Positions 35,030-44,702 of a stretch of DNA of 64,000 nucleotides are shown one piece after another. Each line of letters starts with the position of its first letter. Positions within the stretch are counted from its first letter, which is position 1. The translations under genes and the position numbers were made by a program. Below the pieces are notes generated by a model. That model was given only the letters and a program-made list of their open reading frames with translations. It was not told the DNA's origin and did not search any database. This DNA comes from Bacteroidota bacterium (GTDB lineage Bacteria; Bacteroidota; Bacteroidia; AKYH767-A; OLB10), in contig JAHEYP010000007.1 of assembly GCA_023251535.1 (NCBI GenBank), positions 38,812-102,811 on the forward strand, read 5' to 3'.

Positions 35030-37381
35030 TTATTCCTCCTTATTTCGGATACAGTTTTTACCACCGTTATAGGTACAGAAGTACCCACATTCGTTAAGGA
35101 TTTCATTATAGTATCGCGTGTTTTTGAAGTCCTTTTTGAGCAGTTTGTAGTTATCATATTCGGCAAAATCGGCGTTTTCTTTCCCTTTAGGAATTCCCGT
35201 TTCGATATAAAAGGCATGCTCGCACTTAGCCGCCATCCAATAACATTTAGCTTTAAACTCTTTGTTATTGCTGAACGATGCCGCCATTTCATAGTATTTA
35301 CGTGCTTCGCGACAATCGAGATAACTTCGAATAGAATCTTCGTCAGAGTAAGGCCCTTCTTCGTATTCGCGATTCGAAAATTGGGCATCTGTATCAAAGT
35401 AGAATGACGTGCTTGATACTGATCTGCAATTGCCATAATAGGTCATGTTATACAATCCGTTGGCATACAAGAAATAATTTGAAGCTTTTTCGTTTGGAAT
35501 CTTGCTGCTATCAGCACTATGTTTTATCGCACTCATCTTTTGAGCGAACTGTAATTTATTCAAAGGATTTTTTTGAGGCATAGCATGATCGCAATCGTGG
35601 CAATCGGAAATGCGCATGTTAAACGGATTAGCATCCAACATTCTTTGCCCAGAGGAAGCATCTTTACTAAAAGAAGCTATCGCACCATCAAAATCGTAAT
35701 TGTAAATTTTAAGTGTTGCTTCTAACTCATAAAAATCGCGAAGAGAATATTTGTATAATGTAATCAAATAATTCTCGAGTGGACGATGTGTATGTTGCTC
35801 AAGGTAAGAAATCATACTTGCAGTCTTATCTTCGTCAGAGTAAAACTCATCATTCACTGAATATGCGATTTCTGCATGTACATAATCTTGTTTTTGTTCG
35901 TAATAATTGGCGAGCTTACTAACAATATAACGATGCACATTATCATAGCGCAAAGGATAATTGTCATCCGGCTTTTTAAAGCTAACTAAATAACTCAACA
36001 ATACCTCTTCTTGAGCAGGAGTGATATCTCCTTTCATGATATCATCGAGATATAATAACCCTTCCGTAATTTTATTTTGCCCTTTAATGAGAGGATCAGA
36101 AATGCTTTCAATATTTAATTGTTTAAGTGTCTCATGCGCTTGCACTGTATTGCCTGTGAGGTAATAAAGGTAAGCTAACGAAGTTTTCCAGACCAATGGT
36201 TTATAAACGCCCGGTGTCTTTACAGCTGTTTCAAGGAAGTGAATTAAGCTATCAGTTTGCTCTTTTTGTATTGAATACCATGAGTACGACGAATAACTTT
36301 TAGCGTAAGCAGAAGTGTCTCTCTCCTCTGATGGTGAATAGATATAGTCGTATCCGTAATCTTCTTTATTGTCTACCGCATTTATCTCTACAATATTCAC
36401 CGCACGCATTAACAAAAGCATGTTTTTCTCAGACGCAGGATTAAGCGCAAAAATATTCGTCATGCCTACTAACGGAGAAGCATATATCCCATATAATTGC
36501 CAAAGAACTTCCTTCTCGCTATTGTTCTTGGTTAACAATAGTGTCTGTTTCCAATCTTGTTCTTCTTGCGGATGAAAGCTGGTATATGCATCAAAGCGAC
36601 AGTAACCACTTTCATGAAATAGTTTAGAGAAGATATAATTTGACTCACTATACTTTTGTTGCTTATAGAGTGATCCGGCTTTATAACTTAAACATCGCTC
36701 GTAAATAGTTCCAGTAGAATTTTTTTCATTGAAAAAAGATGTAAAGGCATTAATGGCTTCTTGATACTTAGCCCCAAAATATAAACTTCGAATCCATTGA
36801 AATGCATAACGTTCTTTTAAAAAAGTGTTCTTTTCCTTCTTGCAATTCATCTGAAAAACAGTTGCCATACTATCAATATAATGCTGATCGGCTTTTTTCT
36901 CTTGCCAACTATAATAGTACGTGTTAGCATACACTTCTGCTAATTTAGCATTCTTTAAATAAACTAAAGCATCGTTATATTGCTTATCACGTTTATGAGT
37001 AAGCAATTCTTCTGGTACTGTTTTGTCAATTTTGGATGAAGAGATAATCGAAGTAATCTGTTGAATATTCGAAGTGTATAAAAGCCAATTAATGCTTGAA
37101 TTACTTACTGTTTTCTTAAAGTAATTTTCCCATTCCAGTGCATTCTTTTCATTGTAATTTTCATTCGGCGTATAGTAGTTGTTACTATAATAGGAATGAT
37201 AAGTAATGAATAATGGAGATAAGATAGTTTCTCCGCTAATCTCGGGTGCGAATAATGATTGCTCAGTAAAGTCTTCTGGATCTCCACCCGAACAACCTTC
37301 TGTTTTCTTGCTGCTCCACAAGAAGAACAAACATAAACTACTTAAAACAACTAAAGATATTTTGAAAGTCAGCTTTTTCAT
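35030..37381 (-). CDS. Large exported protein of unknown function, Tyr-rich with TPR-like helices
   Basis: A 783-residue protein. The hydrophobic N-terminus (about 5-24) followed by a Cys in KKTEGCSGGDPED may be a signal peptide or anchor; no perfect lipobox is seen. The body is rich in Tyr, Ser, Asn and Lys with repeated YY pairs. It contains helical stretches resembling TPRs (AYLYYLTGNTVQAHETLKQL, KYYEMAASFSNNKEFKAKCY). A Cys-rich segment, RISDCHDCDH, is near residue 598, and CGYFCTYNGGKNC is at the end. I do not recognise the family. It starts inside the last 44 bases of the upstream gene, so the two products are probably made together. Confidence 0.75.
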   Translation of the reverse strand: MKKLTFKISLVVLSSLCLFFLWSSKKTEGCSGGDPEDFTEQSLFAPEISGETILSPLFITYHSYYSNNYYTPNENYNEKNALEWENYFKKTVSNSSINWLLYTSNIQQITSIISSSKIDKTVPEELLTHKRDKQYNDALVYLKNAKLAEVYANTYYYSWQEKKADQHYIDSMATVFQMNCKKEKNTFLKERYAFQWIRSLYFGAKYQEAINAFTSFFNEKNSTGTIYERCLSYKAGSLYKQQKYSESNYIFSKLFHESGYCRFDAYTSFHPQEEQDWKQTLLLTKNNSEKEVLWQLYGIYASPLVGMTNIFALNPASEKNMLLLMRAVNIVEINAVDNKEDYGYDYIYSPSEERDTSAYAKSYSSYSWYSIQKEQTDSLIHFLETAVKTPGVYKPLVWKTSLAYLYYLTGNTVQAHETLKQLNIESISDPLIKGQNKITEGLLYLDDIMKGDITPAQEEVLLSYLVSFKKPDDNYPLRYDNVHRYIVSKLANYYEQKQDYVHAEIAYSVNDEFYSDEDKTASMISYLEQHTHRPLENYLITLYKYSLRDFYELEATLKIYNYDFDGAIASFSKDASSGQRMLDANPFNMRISDCHDCDHAMPQKNPLNKLQFAQKMSAIKHSADSSKIPNEKASNYFLYANGLYNMTYYGNCRSVSSTSFYFDTDAQFSNREYEEGPYSDEDSIRSYLDCREARKYYEMAASFSNNKEFKAKCYWMAAKCEHAFYIETGIPKGKENADFAEYDNYKLLKKDFKNTRYYNEILNECGYFCTYNGGKNCIRNKEE

Positions 37382-38357
37382 AACGTTGCGTTATTGAATG
37401 GTCGAGATGGTATAAAACAATATTAAAGGTATCACTATTTAGTTTATCAGCAACTTGTTTGGCCGCTTTTAAACTTAATTCGGGTGAAATGTCTTCTACT
37501 TTGATTTCATCGCCGGGAAGGATAAAAGTGCCGTGCAGCAAATATTCTTTTCTGCAAATAAATCGATCATCGCCTTTTTCAGCAAAAGAGGGATTTCCCT
37601 TAAAATTTGCAGCGGTAATTTCATTGAGCAAGGTAATTCCTTTGCCGTTACGAGAGAGAATAGACCAGCTGAAAACCGGCAAAGCTATATCGAAAGGCAA
37701 AGGATAACTTTTTGCATATTCAATATAGTTAGCAGCATTTTGATTGTCGTATATGGAATTGGTAGTACTTAGAGGCGATAATACTCCCATATTGTAAAAC
37801 ATCAACATTCCACGGTCAACAGGTGGCACTCCGGTGGTTCTTTTGTATTTAACTTGATGTAATCGGATAGTTGCACTCCAAACTACATTATCCTTATAGT
37901 CGCTCTTTAAATGCGATAACAGGTCGAAATATTTTGTTCGGGACGATTCTGTCCAGTCGCAATCGATTTGCACTTGCCTTGGCTTTTTAGATAAAGTAGT
38001 GTTTATACTATGGAGCAGTGTGCTCATTTTGATTGAAAGCGAATCGATACCTTTACTATCGAGATTTTTAATGACTTTATTTTCGATATAAACTACCGGA
38101 ATCACTTCAATATTGCTTGCTAACTTCGAAGTTGTCGAAAGTTTTGCAACAGGAAAAGCACTTTGTTGATTTTCGATCCAACGCACATCGAAATATCGAA
38201 CATACAAAGTATGAACGTCTAAATCATTTAATAAAACACTATCGGAAGGCGCAATATTTAAATCGCTTTTCCAATAATAAAAACAATGGTTTGTATTCCT
38301 GTTGTTAGAGCAACCGGTAATGAGAAAAGCCAGGAGGATTAGCAGTGTTCGCGACAT
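37338..38357 (-). CDS. Lipoprotein of unknown function, possible DUF3142-like TIM barrel
   Basis: A 339-residue lipoprotein with lipobox ITGCS (residues about 13-17). The mature part has strand-helix alternation with TLYVRYFDVRW, VQIDCDWTESSRTKYFDLL, VWSATIRLHQ and FDIALPVFSWSIL. This resembles DUF3142/glycoside-hydrolase-like barrels (an aspartate-rich strand, then a buried aromatic strand), but the match is from memory and uncertain. Its stop lies 44 bases inside the 783-residue protein gene, and its start is 10 bases after the EnvC-like gene. Confidence 0.72.
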   Translation of the reverse strand: MSRTLLILLAFLITGCSNNRNTNHCFYYWKSDLNIAPSDSVLLNDLDVHTLYVRYFDVRWIENQQSAFPVAKLSTTSKLASNIEVIPVVYIENKVIKNLDSKGIDSLSIKMSTLLHSINTTLSKKPRQVQIDCDWTESSRTKYFDLLSHLKSDYKDNVVWSATIRLHQVKYKRTTGVPPVDRGMLMFYNMGVLSPLSTTNSIYDNQNAANYIEYAKSYPLPFDIALPVFSWSILSRNGKGITLLNEITAANFKGNPSFAEKGDDRFICRKEYLLHGTFILPGDEIKVEDISPELSLKAAKQVADKLNSDTFNIVLYHLDHSITQRYEKADFQNIFSCFK

Positions 38358-38367
38358 GCTTTTATTT

Positions 38368-39603
38368 TCATCGACGAGATATCCAGCCTTGAGGATCTAG
38401 TTTGGTACTGTTCTTCCAAATTTCGAGATGCACTTCTCCGCGACTCGTTTCTTCAGATGATTCAGCAACTGTTCCGATACGTTGTTTCGTAGTTACTTTA
38501 TCGCCTGTTTTAACAGTAACGTTATCTAGGTTGCTATAAACGGTTAAGTAATCACCATGACGAATAATCACCGCCTTACCAGCACCCGGAATTCCGATAA
38601 CGCCACTAACTGTTCCATTAAATAATGCTCGTGCTCCAGAGCCTTTCGATGTTTGAATATCCAGTCCGTTGTTATTGATAACAACTCCTTTCAATTCCTT
38701 ATGCGGATGTTGCCCAAAAGTAGAGGTAATGGTGCCTTGCTCTACAGGCCAAGGTAATAGACCTTTGTTACCAGAGAAGCTGCTCGATAATTTCTGCGCC
38801 TCAGGAGTTAATGTAAAGACGTTTTTATTGGTAACGTTTTTATTTCCTGATGCAACTGCTTTCTTCTTCGCAGCTTCAATCTCTTTCTTAATTAAGTTCT
38901 CGATAGCACGATCGAGTTTTAATTTAGCAGCCTGCTTCTCTTGTAATTGTTTCTTCAGTTTCTTCTCGCGATCGCTAAGATTCTTTAAAATTTGATCTTG
39001 CTGTAGCTGTTCTTTCTCGAGTGTCGACTTTTGTGTTTGTTCGGTATTACGAAGAGCAGTCTTTTCGTTCTTCTTCGCTACTAACTCAATTTTCTTTCCC
39101 GTTAACTTAATTTGGGTGCTATCAATCTGCGCAGCTTGCTCTCTACGGTATTCGCCGTACTGCTTTAAATATTTAATTCGTCGATAGCCTTGGTTAAAAT
39201 CATTCGCAGCAAAAATGAACATCATTCGCTGATAAACATTTTGATTGTGATATGCATAACGAATCATAGCAGCATACTCATCTTTCAATCGTACCATCTG
39301 TTGTTCTAATGAAACGATTTCTTTCGATGTATTTTCAATCTCACCACCGATAGAAGAAATTTCAGTGTTGATAGTAGAGATTAACGATTGACGTAATTGA
39401 ATTTTCTTACGCAATGCATTCAACTGCTCTGCCGTGGCCGATTTGTTTTTTGAAACTAACTCTAATTGTCGATTGGTAAATTCAATCTCCTTCTGAAGCT
39501 TTGCTTTCTTCGACTCAAGATCTTTCTTCGACTGACCATTTACAGAAAGCGTGATCAGACAAAGAAAAAATAAATAACAAACCCGCTTAGCGAATGCGTT
39601 CAT
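38368..39603 (-). CDS. EnvC-like murein hydrolase activator (coiled coil plus degenerate LytM)
   Basis: About 411 residues. Signal peptide (MNAFAKRVCYLFFLC to VNGQ). Residues about 15-265 are long coiled coils. The last 125 form an LytM/M23 fold (LPWPVEQGTITSTFGQHPH, GLDIQTSKGSGARALFNGTV). The catalytic His of the usual HxGxD motif is Asn (NNGLD), and the final H-x-H is replaced by HLEIW. The domain therefore probably does not bind zinc and acts, like EnvC, by activating amidases at division sites. The ATG at 39603 is preferred to one 13 codons upstream because it starts the signal peptide. Confidence 0.88.
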   Translation of the reverse strand: MNAFAKRVCYLFFLCLITLSVNGQSKKDLESKKAKLQKEIEFTNRQLELVSKNKSATAEQLNALRKKIQLRQSLISTINTEISSIGGEIENTSKEIVSLEQQMVRLKDEYAAMIRYAYHNQNVYQRMMFIFAANDFNQGYRRIKYLKQYGEYRREQAAQIDSTQIKLTGKKIELVAKKNEKTALRNTEQTQKSTLEKEQLQQDQILKNLSDREKKLKKQLQEKQAAKLKLDRAIENLIKKEIEAAKKKAVASGNKNVTNKNVFTLTPEAQKLSSSFSGNKGLLPWPVEQGTITSTFGQHPHKELKGVVINNNGLDIQTSKGSGARALFNGTVSGVIGIPGAGKAVIIRHGDYLTVYSNLDNVTVKTGDKVTTKQRIGTVAESSEETSRGEVHLEIWKNSTKLDPQGWISRR

Positions 39604-40435
39604 AATTGGAAGGGACGTTGAATGGAAATTCCTGTGGTTCACTAACAGTTACTTTTCCGTACTCTATATGTATTTCGAAACTTTTATCGGCAATAATTTT
39701 AGTAGTCGATTTAAAAGGGAATAAACCTCCTGTTGTTTCGCGGAAGTCATCATAATCGGTTGTAAGCATCTTATTGATCTTTTGATCCTCTACTTGTAGC
39801 TTATCGATGCGAAAGCTATTCTCATCAACATATACATCCTGAATAACAGGTTTATTCGGGTCTTTCTCTTCTAATGCTCGACGTAAATTCTTTTTGTTGA
39901 GCGAACTTAAGATATAGTATTTGTCTTCGAGATAAACAGAGTTAAATCGATTTTCATTTTTCTTATAAGCAAAGAAGTTTCCGAAAAGAATTGCTTGAAC
40001 AATTTCGAAGTTTACTTTCATTTGAAGTAACTTATTCACTGTTTCAAAGCTGGTAGCTTGATATTTAGCATGGATACGATCTAAGAACTTAACAGAGTCG
40101 GCTGTTACCATCACACGTGCAACTTCAATTCCTAGGAGAGGAGAAATAGAAACCCAGATTACACTGTCTTTCTTACTGCGCATACTAATATTGAACGACG
40201 TCTCGCTACCATCTTGAATAGTAGTTACACTTGCTTTCGCAGTCACCCATTCTGGTTTAAAAGAAGCAGAGTCGAGTTTGCCCAGTAATTCTTGCACCGA
40301 TTTATCCTGCATCGGACGAATCTCGGTCGTTGAATTAGGAGGCATGATAGCTTTCCTGCTACGGCACGAAGGCAATAACAATGTTGCCGAAATGCATATA
40401 ACGGCTACGAATATCCGATGAAACGAATTATTCAT
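39587..40435 (-). CDS. DUF4292 lipoprotein (LolA/LolB-like fold)
   Basis: About 282 residues with lipobox LLPSC (residues about 20-24). The mature region matches DUF4292: WVTAKASVTTIQDG, SFNISMRSKKDSVIWVSISP, LGIEVARVMVTADSVKFLDR and a C-terminal half-barrel (GGLFPFKSTTKI). The fold resembles LolA/LolB, suggesting lipid or lipoprotein handling in the periplasm, though function is not shown. The start at 40435 overlaps the upstream TPR gene by 8 bases, and the end overlaps the EnvC-like gene by 17. The run of overlaps marks an operon. Confidence 0.87.
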   Translation of the reverse strand: MNNSFHRIFVAVICISATLLLPSCRSRKAIMPPNSTTEIRPMQDKSVQELLGKLDSASFKPEWVTAKASVTTIQDGSETSFNISMRSKKDSVIWVSISPLLGIEVARVMVTADSVKFLDRIHAKYQATSFETVNKLLQMKVNFEIVQAILFGNFFAYKKNENRFNSVYLEDKYYILSSLNKKNLRRALEEKDPNKPVIQDVYVDENSFRIDKLQVEDQKINKMLTTDYDDFRETTGGLFPFKSTTKIIADKSFEIHIEYGKVTVSEPQEFPFNVPSNYERIR

Positions 40436-42173
40436 AGAATTTCTTGTCGCTAATTTTCTTGTCAATTTGTTCTGAGTGATCACCTGTAGCCTTAGCTTCT
40501 TTCCACTTACTTACTGCCGAGTCGATGTTCCCTAGTTTAAACAATACGTCGCCGTAATGTTCAAGTATTGTACCATTCGTACTTCCTCCATGCTCGAGTG
40601 CTTTCTCGATCCACACTTTTGCATCTACATACTTTCCTTGCACAAACAATACCCAAGCATAAGTATCTTCATTAGAAGGATTATTCGGAATGAGCTCATT
40701 CGATTTCTTCGACATCTCTGCAGCCTTCTCGAGATCAACTTTTCTTAACGATAAATAATAAGCCCAGTTATTAAGGATATTCGCGTTAGAAGGATCAAGT
40801 TTTAATCCTTTGTCGTAGTATTTATCAGAATCTTCGTAACGTTTTAGTTTATTGTAAACATCTCCTAAGTTCGAATAAAATTCGATCAGCTGCGCATCGT
40901 TATCAACTACCATTTTACTGCCGCTTAATAAAGTCTTGGCAGCTTCTTCGTATTTTTTATTCTGAATTTTCGCAATACCATTAAAAAGATACAGCACACT
41001 TTGATCGGCAAATAAACCTAAAGCCTCTTCCGATTCTTTTTCCATCGAAACATAATCCTGCAAATCAGATTCAACCAACATTAATTGTTGCCAAGCTTGC
41101 AAGTTTTGTTTATCGATAACTAATGATAAGCGATATTGATCTCTCGCTTTTGCATAATCGCGATTGATAGAGAGGAAGTCGCCATATACCGCTTGCGCAG
41201 CAGCTTCTTGAGGATGCGTTTCACTCATGCGTTTACTCAATTCCATCGCCTGACCCATCATCTCTGAATCATTCTGCACTAAAGGAAAATAAGAAGTTAA
41301 GATTCTAATTTTTACATCGGGAGAAAGCATCTTCGAGCTAAAAGCTTTTTTCAATTGCTCAAATGATTCTGCTTTTTGTCCGTTCGCACGATATTGCTCT
41401 GCCAACGCCAAAGAGATTGTAGGATTTTCCGGATCGATTGCCTGCATTCTGGTAATCGTCTTCATCGTTTCCTCTTTCATGTTGTTAGCCGAATACAGAT
41501 CAACCAACATCGTATAATACTCGATATTTTGAGGGTCGGTAGCAATTAGCTTTTCAATTTCATTTGCTGCAGCCTTTATATTTCCGAGTTTCAAATACAA
41601 GCGTTGCTTCTGAGAAGTTAGGTCGCGGCTAATGCCCATCTTCTCTTCAATTTGATCGTACAATTTTATTGCCTCCGGTAGTTTATTCTGCATGAGGAAC
41701 GTTTCCGCTTCCTGAAACTGATAATCGAGACGATCGGGATGTTCTTTGGCCAGCTTATGAAAAATCACTCCTGCTTCTGCAGCCTTTCCGTTATTCTCGT
41801 ATGAATCGGCGAGTAGTAATTGGTACCATTCATTATCAGGACTAAGATCAGCAGCCTGCTTAGAGAAAAACAATGCATCGGCATAACGCTTACCATCGCT
41901 ATAGATAGAAGCGAGCTCATACATGGCCGCATGATTTTTAGGATCGGTACGAAGTACCAAAGCAAATTGCTCGGCGGCTTTCTCGGGATTGCCAACGAGT
42001 TTCTCTTTCATCGCATCGAAGTACATATAAGTAGCTTTAATGCGATTCTCTTCCTCTTGTTTAGAGGTAGGCTTATTGCCCGAAGCAGATGCGGTCTTTT
42101 TCGTAGAGCCGCAACCGTTAATAATAATTAGGCCTGCAAAAAGAGGAAGAAGGAGAACTCGTTTTAAAATCAT
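40428..42173 (-). CDS. Tetratricopeptide repeat lipoprotein
   Basis: A 581-residue lipoprotein (lipobox INGC, residues about 18-21) made almost entirely of TPRs, about 14 units (for example AAEQFALVLRTDPKNHAAMYELA, SDKYYDKGLKLDPSNANILNNWA, NEDTYAWVLFVQGKYVDAKVW). It is probably a periplasmic scaffold attached to the outer membrane. Its place between a nucleotidyltransferase and DUF4292 is a conserved Bacteroidetes order. Its start overlaps the upstream stop by 4 bases. Confidence 0.9.
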   Translation of the reverse strand: MILKRVLLLPLFAGLIIINGCGSTKKTASASGNKPTSKQEEENRIKATYMYFDAMKEKLVGNPEKAAEQFALVLRTDPKNHAAMYELASIYSDGKRYADALFFSKQAADLSPDNEWYQLLLADSYENNGKAAEAGVIFHKLAKEHPDRLDYQFQEAETFLMQNKLPEAIKLYDQIEEKMGISRDLTSQKQRLYLKLGNIKAAANEIEKLIATDPQNIEYYTMLVDLYSANNMKEETMKTITRMQAIDPENPTISLALAEQYRANGQKAESFEQLKKAFSSKMLSPDVKIRILTSYFPLVQNDSEMMGQAMELSKRMSETHPQEAAAQAVYGDFLSINRDYAKARDQYRLSLVIDKQNLQAWQQLMLVESDLQDYVSMEKESEEALGLFADQSVLYLFNGIAKIQNKKYEEAAKTLLSGSKMVVDNDAQLIEFYSNLGDVYNKLKRYEDSDKYYDKGLKLDPSNANILNNWAYYLSLRKVDLEKAAEMSKKSNELIPNNPSNEDTYAWVLFVQGKYVDAKVWIEKALEHGGSTNGTILEHYGDVLFKLGNIDSAVSKWKEAKATGDHSEQIDKKISDKKFYE

Positions 42174-43171
42174 GATTCTGTTGAATAATCGCCCATGCTT
42201 AAATCGCGGAGCTGTTGTTTGTAATGAACGTGATTTCCTATCAAAGAATTGTCGATACCTGCATCACGAAGAGTACAATGTTCACGTACAATACTGTTTT
42301 TAATTACGCTATTCACAATTTTAGTGTTATTTCCTGCAGAAACGTGAGGACCTACCACTGAATTTTCAATAACTACCTTATCGCCGATAAAACAAGGAGG
42401 GATAATCACCGAGTTTATTACTTGTGCCGACGCAGAAATATGGTTATTTGGGTATTTTATCTCTAAAACGCGACGGTTAGTGTAAACGGTAGCATCTTTA
42501 TTGCCACAATCGAGCCACTCGTCAACTTTACCAGCTTTCAAACGAAGTCCTTTGGTTTTCATGTTTTCCAAAGCATTCGTTAGTTGGTATTCGCCCTTAT
42601 CGCGGATATCATTATCGATTAGATATTGCAATTCTTTTTTCAAGTTCTCACCATCTTTCAAATAGTAAATCCCGATGATGGCTAAGTCGCTCACGAACTC
42701 TTGCGGCTTTTCAACGAAGTCGGTAATCGTACCGTCTTTTTCTGTCTTTACCACACCAAATTGGCGAGGGTCTTCAATTTGCTTCACCCAGATAACGCCA
42801 TCACAATCGGCATCCATTCTGAAATCGGCACTGAATAAAGTATCGGCGAAAGCCACTACTACTGGCCCTTTTAAAGCCGACTCGGCACAAAGGATAGCGT
42901 GAGCAGTTCCTAGAGGAGTATCTTGATAATGGATAGTTCCTTTAGCTCCTAAATTTTCGGCAATGGCAATAAGATTTTTTTCTGCTTCCTCACCAAAATG
43001 TCCGACTACGAAAGCAATCTCCTCAACTTTCTGATTACACATGCGGATAATATCTTCCACTAAATGTTGTACAATCGGTTTTCCTGCAACCGGCACAACC
43101 GGCTTAGGAGTCGTAAGCGTATGTGGCCTCATGCGTTTGCCCATACCAGCCATTGGAACAATAATTCTCAT
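42170..43171 (-). CDS. Sugar-1-phosphate nucleotidyltransferase with left-handed beta-helix
   Basis: A 333-residue enzyme. The N-terminal Rossmann-like domain carries VPMAGMGKRMRPHTLTTPKP (the GxGxRxxPxTxxxPKP signature), then VAFADTLF and WVKQIEDPRQFGVV. The C-terminal part (about 240-320) consists of hexapeptide repeats (VINSVIIPPCFIGDKVVIEN and following). It activates a sugar phosphate with an NTP; the closest types are RmlA/GlmU-like enzymes, and the substrate cannot be fixed. It sits in the dut operon with envelope genes. Confidence 0.9.
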   Translation of the reverse strand: MRIIVPMAGMGKRMRPHTLTTPKPVVPVAGKPIVQHLVEDIIRMCNQKVEEIAFVVGHFGEEAEKNLIAIAENLGAKGTIHYQDTPLGTAHAILCAESALKGPVVVAFADTLFSADFRMDADCDGVIWVKQIEDPRQFGVVKTEKDGTITDFVEKPQEFVSDLAIIGIYYLKDGENLKKELQYLIDNDIRDKGEYQLTNALENMKTKGLRLKAGKVDEWLDCGNKDATVYTNRRVLEIKYPNNHISASAQVINSVIIPPCFIGDKVVIENSVVGPHVSAGNNTKIVNSVIKNSIVREHCTLRDAGIDNSLIGNHVHYKQQLRDLSMGDYSTES

Positions 43172-43200
43172 AATCGGGGTTTAATAAGTAAGCATTAAAA

Positions 43201-43632
43201 TTATTTGCCTGTAGAGCCGAAGCCTCCGGCACCACGTTGTGTTTCTTCGAGGGTGTCAACAGCATCCCATTCAACACGAGAATGTGCAGCAACAACCATT
43301 TGAGCAATGCGTTCTCCGTCTTTAATCTCGAAAGGTTCGTTGCTCAAGTTCACCAGCACCACTTTAATTTCACCTCTGTAGTCGGCGTCAATAGTTCCGG
43401 GACTATTCAATACCGATAAGCCATGCTTCCACGCTAAGCCGCTACGAGGGCGAACTTGAGCTTCGAAACCAATTGGTAGTTCGATGAATAATCCGGTGGG
43501 TACCATTGCTCGCTCTAGAGGAGAAAGGGTAATCGATTCCTCTAAATTCGCTCTGAGATCCATTCCTGCAGATGCCGTAGTTTCGTACGCCGGCAATGCA
43601 TGCTTCGACTTGTTGATGATTTTTACTTTCAT
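43201..43632 (-). CDS. dut: dUTP diphosphatase
   Basis: A 143-residue trimeric dUTPase, hydrolysing dUTP to dUMP to keep uracil out of DNA. All five motifs are present: [40 protein letters not shown] and [10 protein letters not shown]. The frame is open upstream to 43737, but the ATG at 43632 gives the normal start ([16 protein letters not shown]). It is the first gene of the minus-strand operon reaching to 35030. Confidence 0.96.
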   Translation of the reverse strand: MKVKIINKSKHALPAYETTASAGMDLRANLEESITLSPLERAMVPTGLFIELPIGFEAQVRPRSGLAWKHGLSVLNSPGTIDADYRGEIKVVLVNLSNEPFEIKDGERIAQMVVAAHSRVEWDAVDTLEETQRGAGGFGSTGK

Positions 43633-43928
43633 GTGCTGATTCACAGAGGCGAAAATACTCGAATAAATGGTATTTTTTGAGGGAGGCGGTTCGTCTTTTA
43701 AGCTGCCTTGTGTTGATAAAAGCAAAGGGTGCAACAATACATTAATCCAATTAACAGTATTAAATTTGGTAGGAGGTTAGGGGATTGTTAAAAAGTAAAT
43801 TTACTACAGATGTAAGGATTGATGCCATTCTGCTACTAAACAATAAACGAAAGCAGTTGTTAATATTACATGTCCTGATCAAGCATCGTTAAAGAAAAGA
43901 CAACCGCCTTATGAACAACATATAAACG

Positions 43929-44492
43929 ATGAAAAACGCGATAAAAAACAACGGCAAAACAGTAATTTCACTTTTTGCTATAATACTACTGCTTTACGGG
44001 TGCTCGCAAAGCGGACAAGCTGATAATAAACCATTTACCCCAACCATGAAAGATTCATTACACCCCACAAATCCATATTATTCTAGAACAGATACATCCG
44101 TTCTTCATGTTTCGGACGACGAATGGAAAAAGGTTTTACCTGAAGATGTCTATTATATTGCCCGAAATAAAGGCACGGAAAGAGCTTTTACAGGCAAATA
44201 TTGGGATTTCGAAGGCCTAGGTACTTATTACTGTGCCGCTTGCGGAAATCCGCTGTTTCGTTCTGATTCCAAATTCGGAAGCTCATGTGGTTGGCCTAGT
44301 TTTTATGAGTCGTTAAAGCCCAATAGTGTTGTGTATGAGGACGATAACTCATATGGAATGCAAAGAACAGAGGTGATGTGCGGGCGCTGTCGCGGACATT
44401 TAGGACATATCTTCGATGATGGTCCGGCACCTACCTTTAAGCGTTTCTGCATGAATTCCATTGTGTTAGAGTTTGAACCCGACAAAAAATAA
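43929..44492 (+). CDS. msrB: Peptide-methionine (R)-S-oxide reductase MsrB, lipoprotein
   Basis: A 187-residue protein. A lipobox (LLYGC, C25) anchors it in the envelope. The MsrB domain (about 60-183) shows zinc pairs CAAC (102-105) and CGRC (151-154), CGWPSF at 120-125, RGHLGHIFDDGP and the catalytic C174 in RFCMNS. It repairs oxidised methionine in periplasmic proteins. It is monocistronic with a clear terminator. Confidence 0.95.
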   Translation: MKNAIKNNGKTVISLFAIILLLYGCSQSGQADNKPFTPTMKDSLHPTNPYYSRTDTSVLHVSDDEWKKVLPEDVYYIARNKGTERAFTGKYWDFEGLGTYYCAACGNPLFRSDSKFGSSCGWPSFYESLKPNSVVYEDDNSYGMQRTEVMCGRCRGHLGHIFDDGPAPTFKRFCMNSIVLEFEPDKK

Positions 44493-44528
44493 GTCCGGAA
44501 ACTGGTCCCAAACCGCAACTAAACAGAT

Positions 44529-44560
44529 AAGCCTTCGTTCTAAAAAACGGAGGCTTTTTT
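44529..44560 (+). terminator. Terminator after msrB
   Basis: Arms 44529-44537 and 44548-44556 form a 9-bp stem with one G-U pair and an A-rich loop, followed by a T run. It insulates the polysaccharide operon from msrB. Confidence 0.85.
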
Positions 44561-44621
44561 ATGAAAATCCCTTTTTGGAACGCTTCTGAACTTGCAATAA
44601 ATGATGTAATATTTTGGCCAT

Positions 44622-44652
44622 TTTGTAACCTTTTTCGGCCTGATTAGGTTTA
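44622..44652 (+). promoter_or_regulatory. Promoter of the exopolysaccharide operon, TTTG-N19-TAGGTTTA
   Basis: TTTG at 44622-44625 and TAGGTTTA at 44645-44652 are separated by exactly 19 bases, the Bacteroidetes primary-sigma spacing, with one mismatch in the -7 box. It lies 50 bases before the first gene of the locus and just after the msrB terminator. Confidence 0.72.
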
Positions 44653-44702
44653 ATTACGATAAGAGAGAGTGTCCTCTAGATTGAGTTAATGACCTAAAAA
44701 CC

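Noticed and set aside
34972-35436. Two overlapping frames of about 145-155 codons on opposite strands
   Set aside because: Both lie over the 3' end of the 783-residue protein gene; that frame has an export signal and coupling to its neighbour, while the others look like translation shadows.
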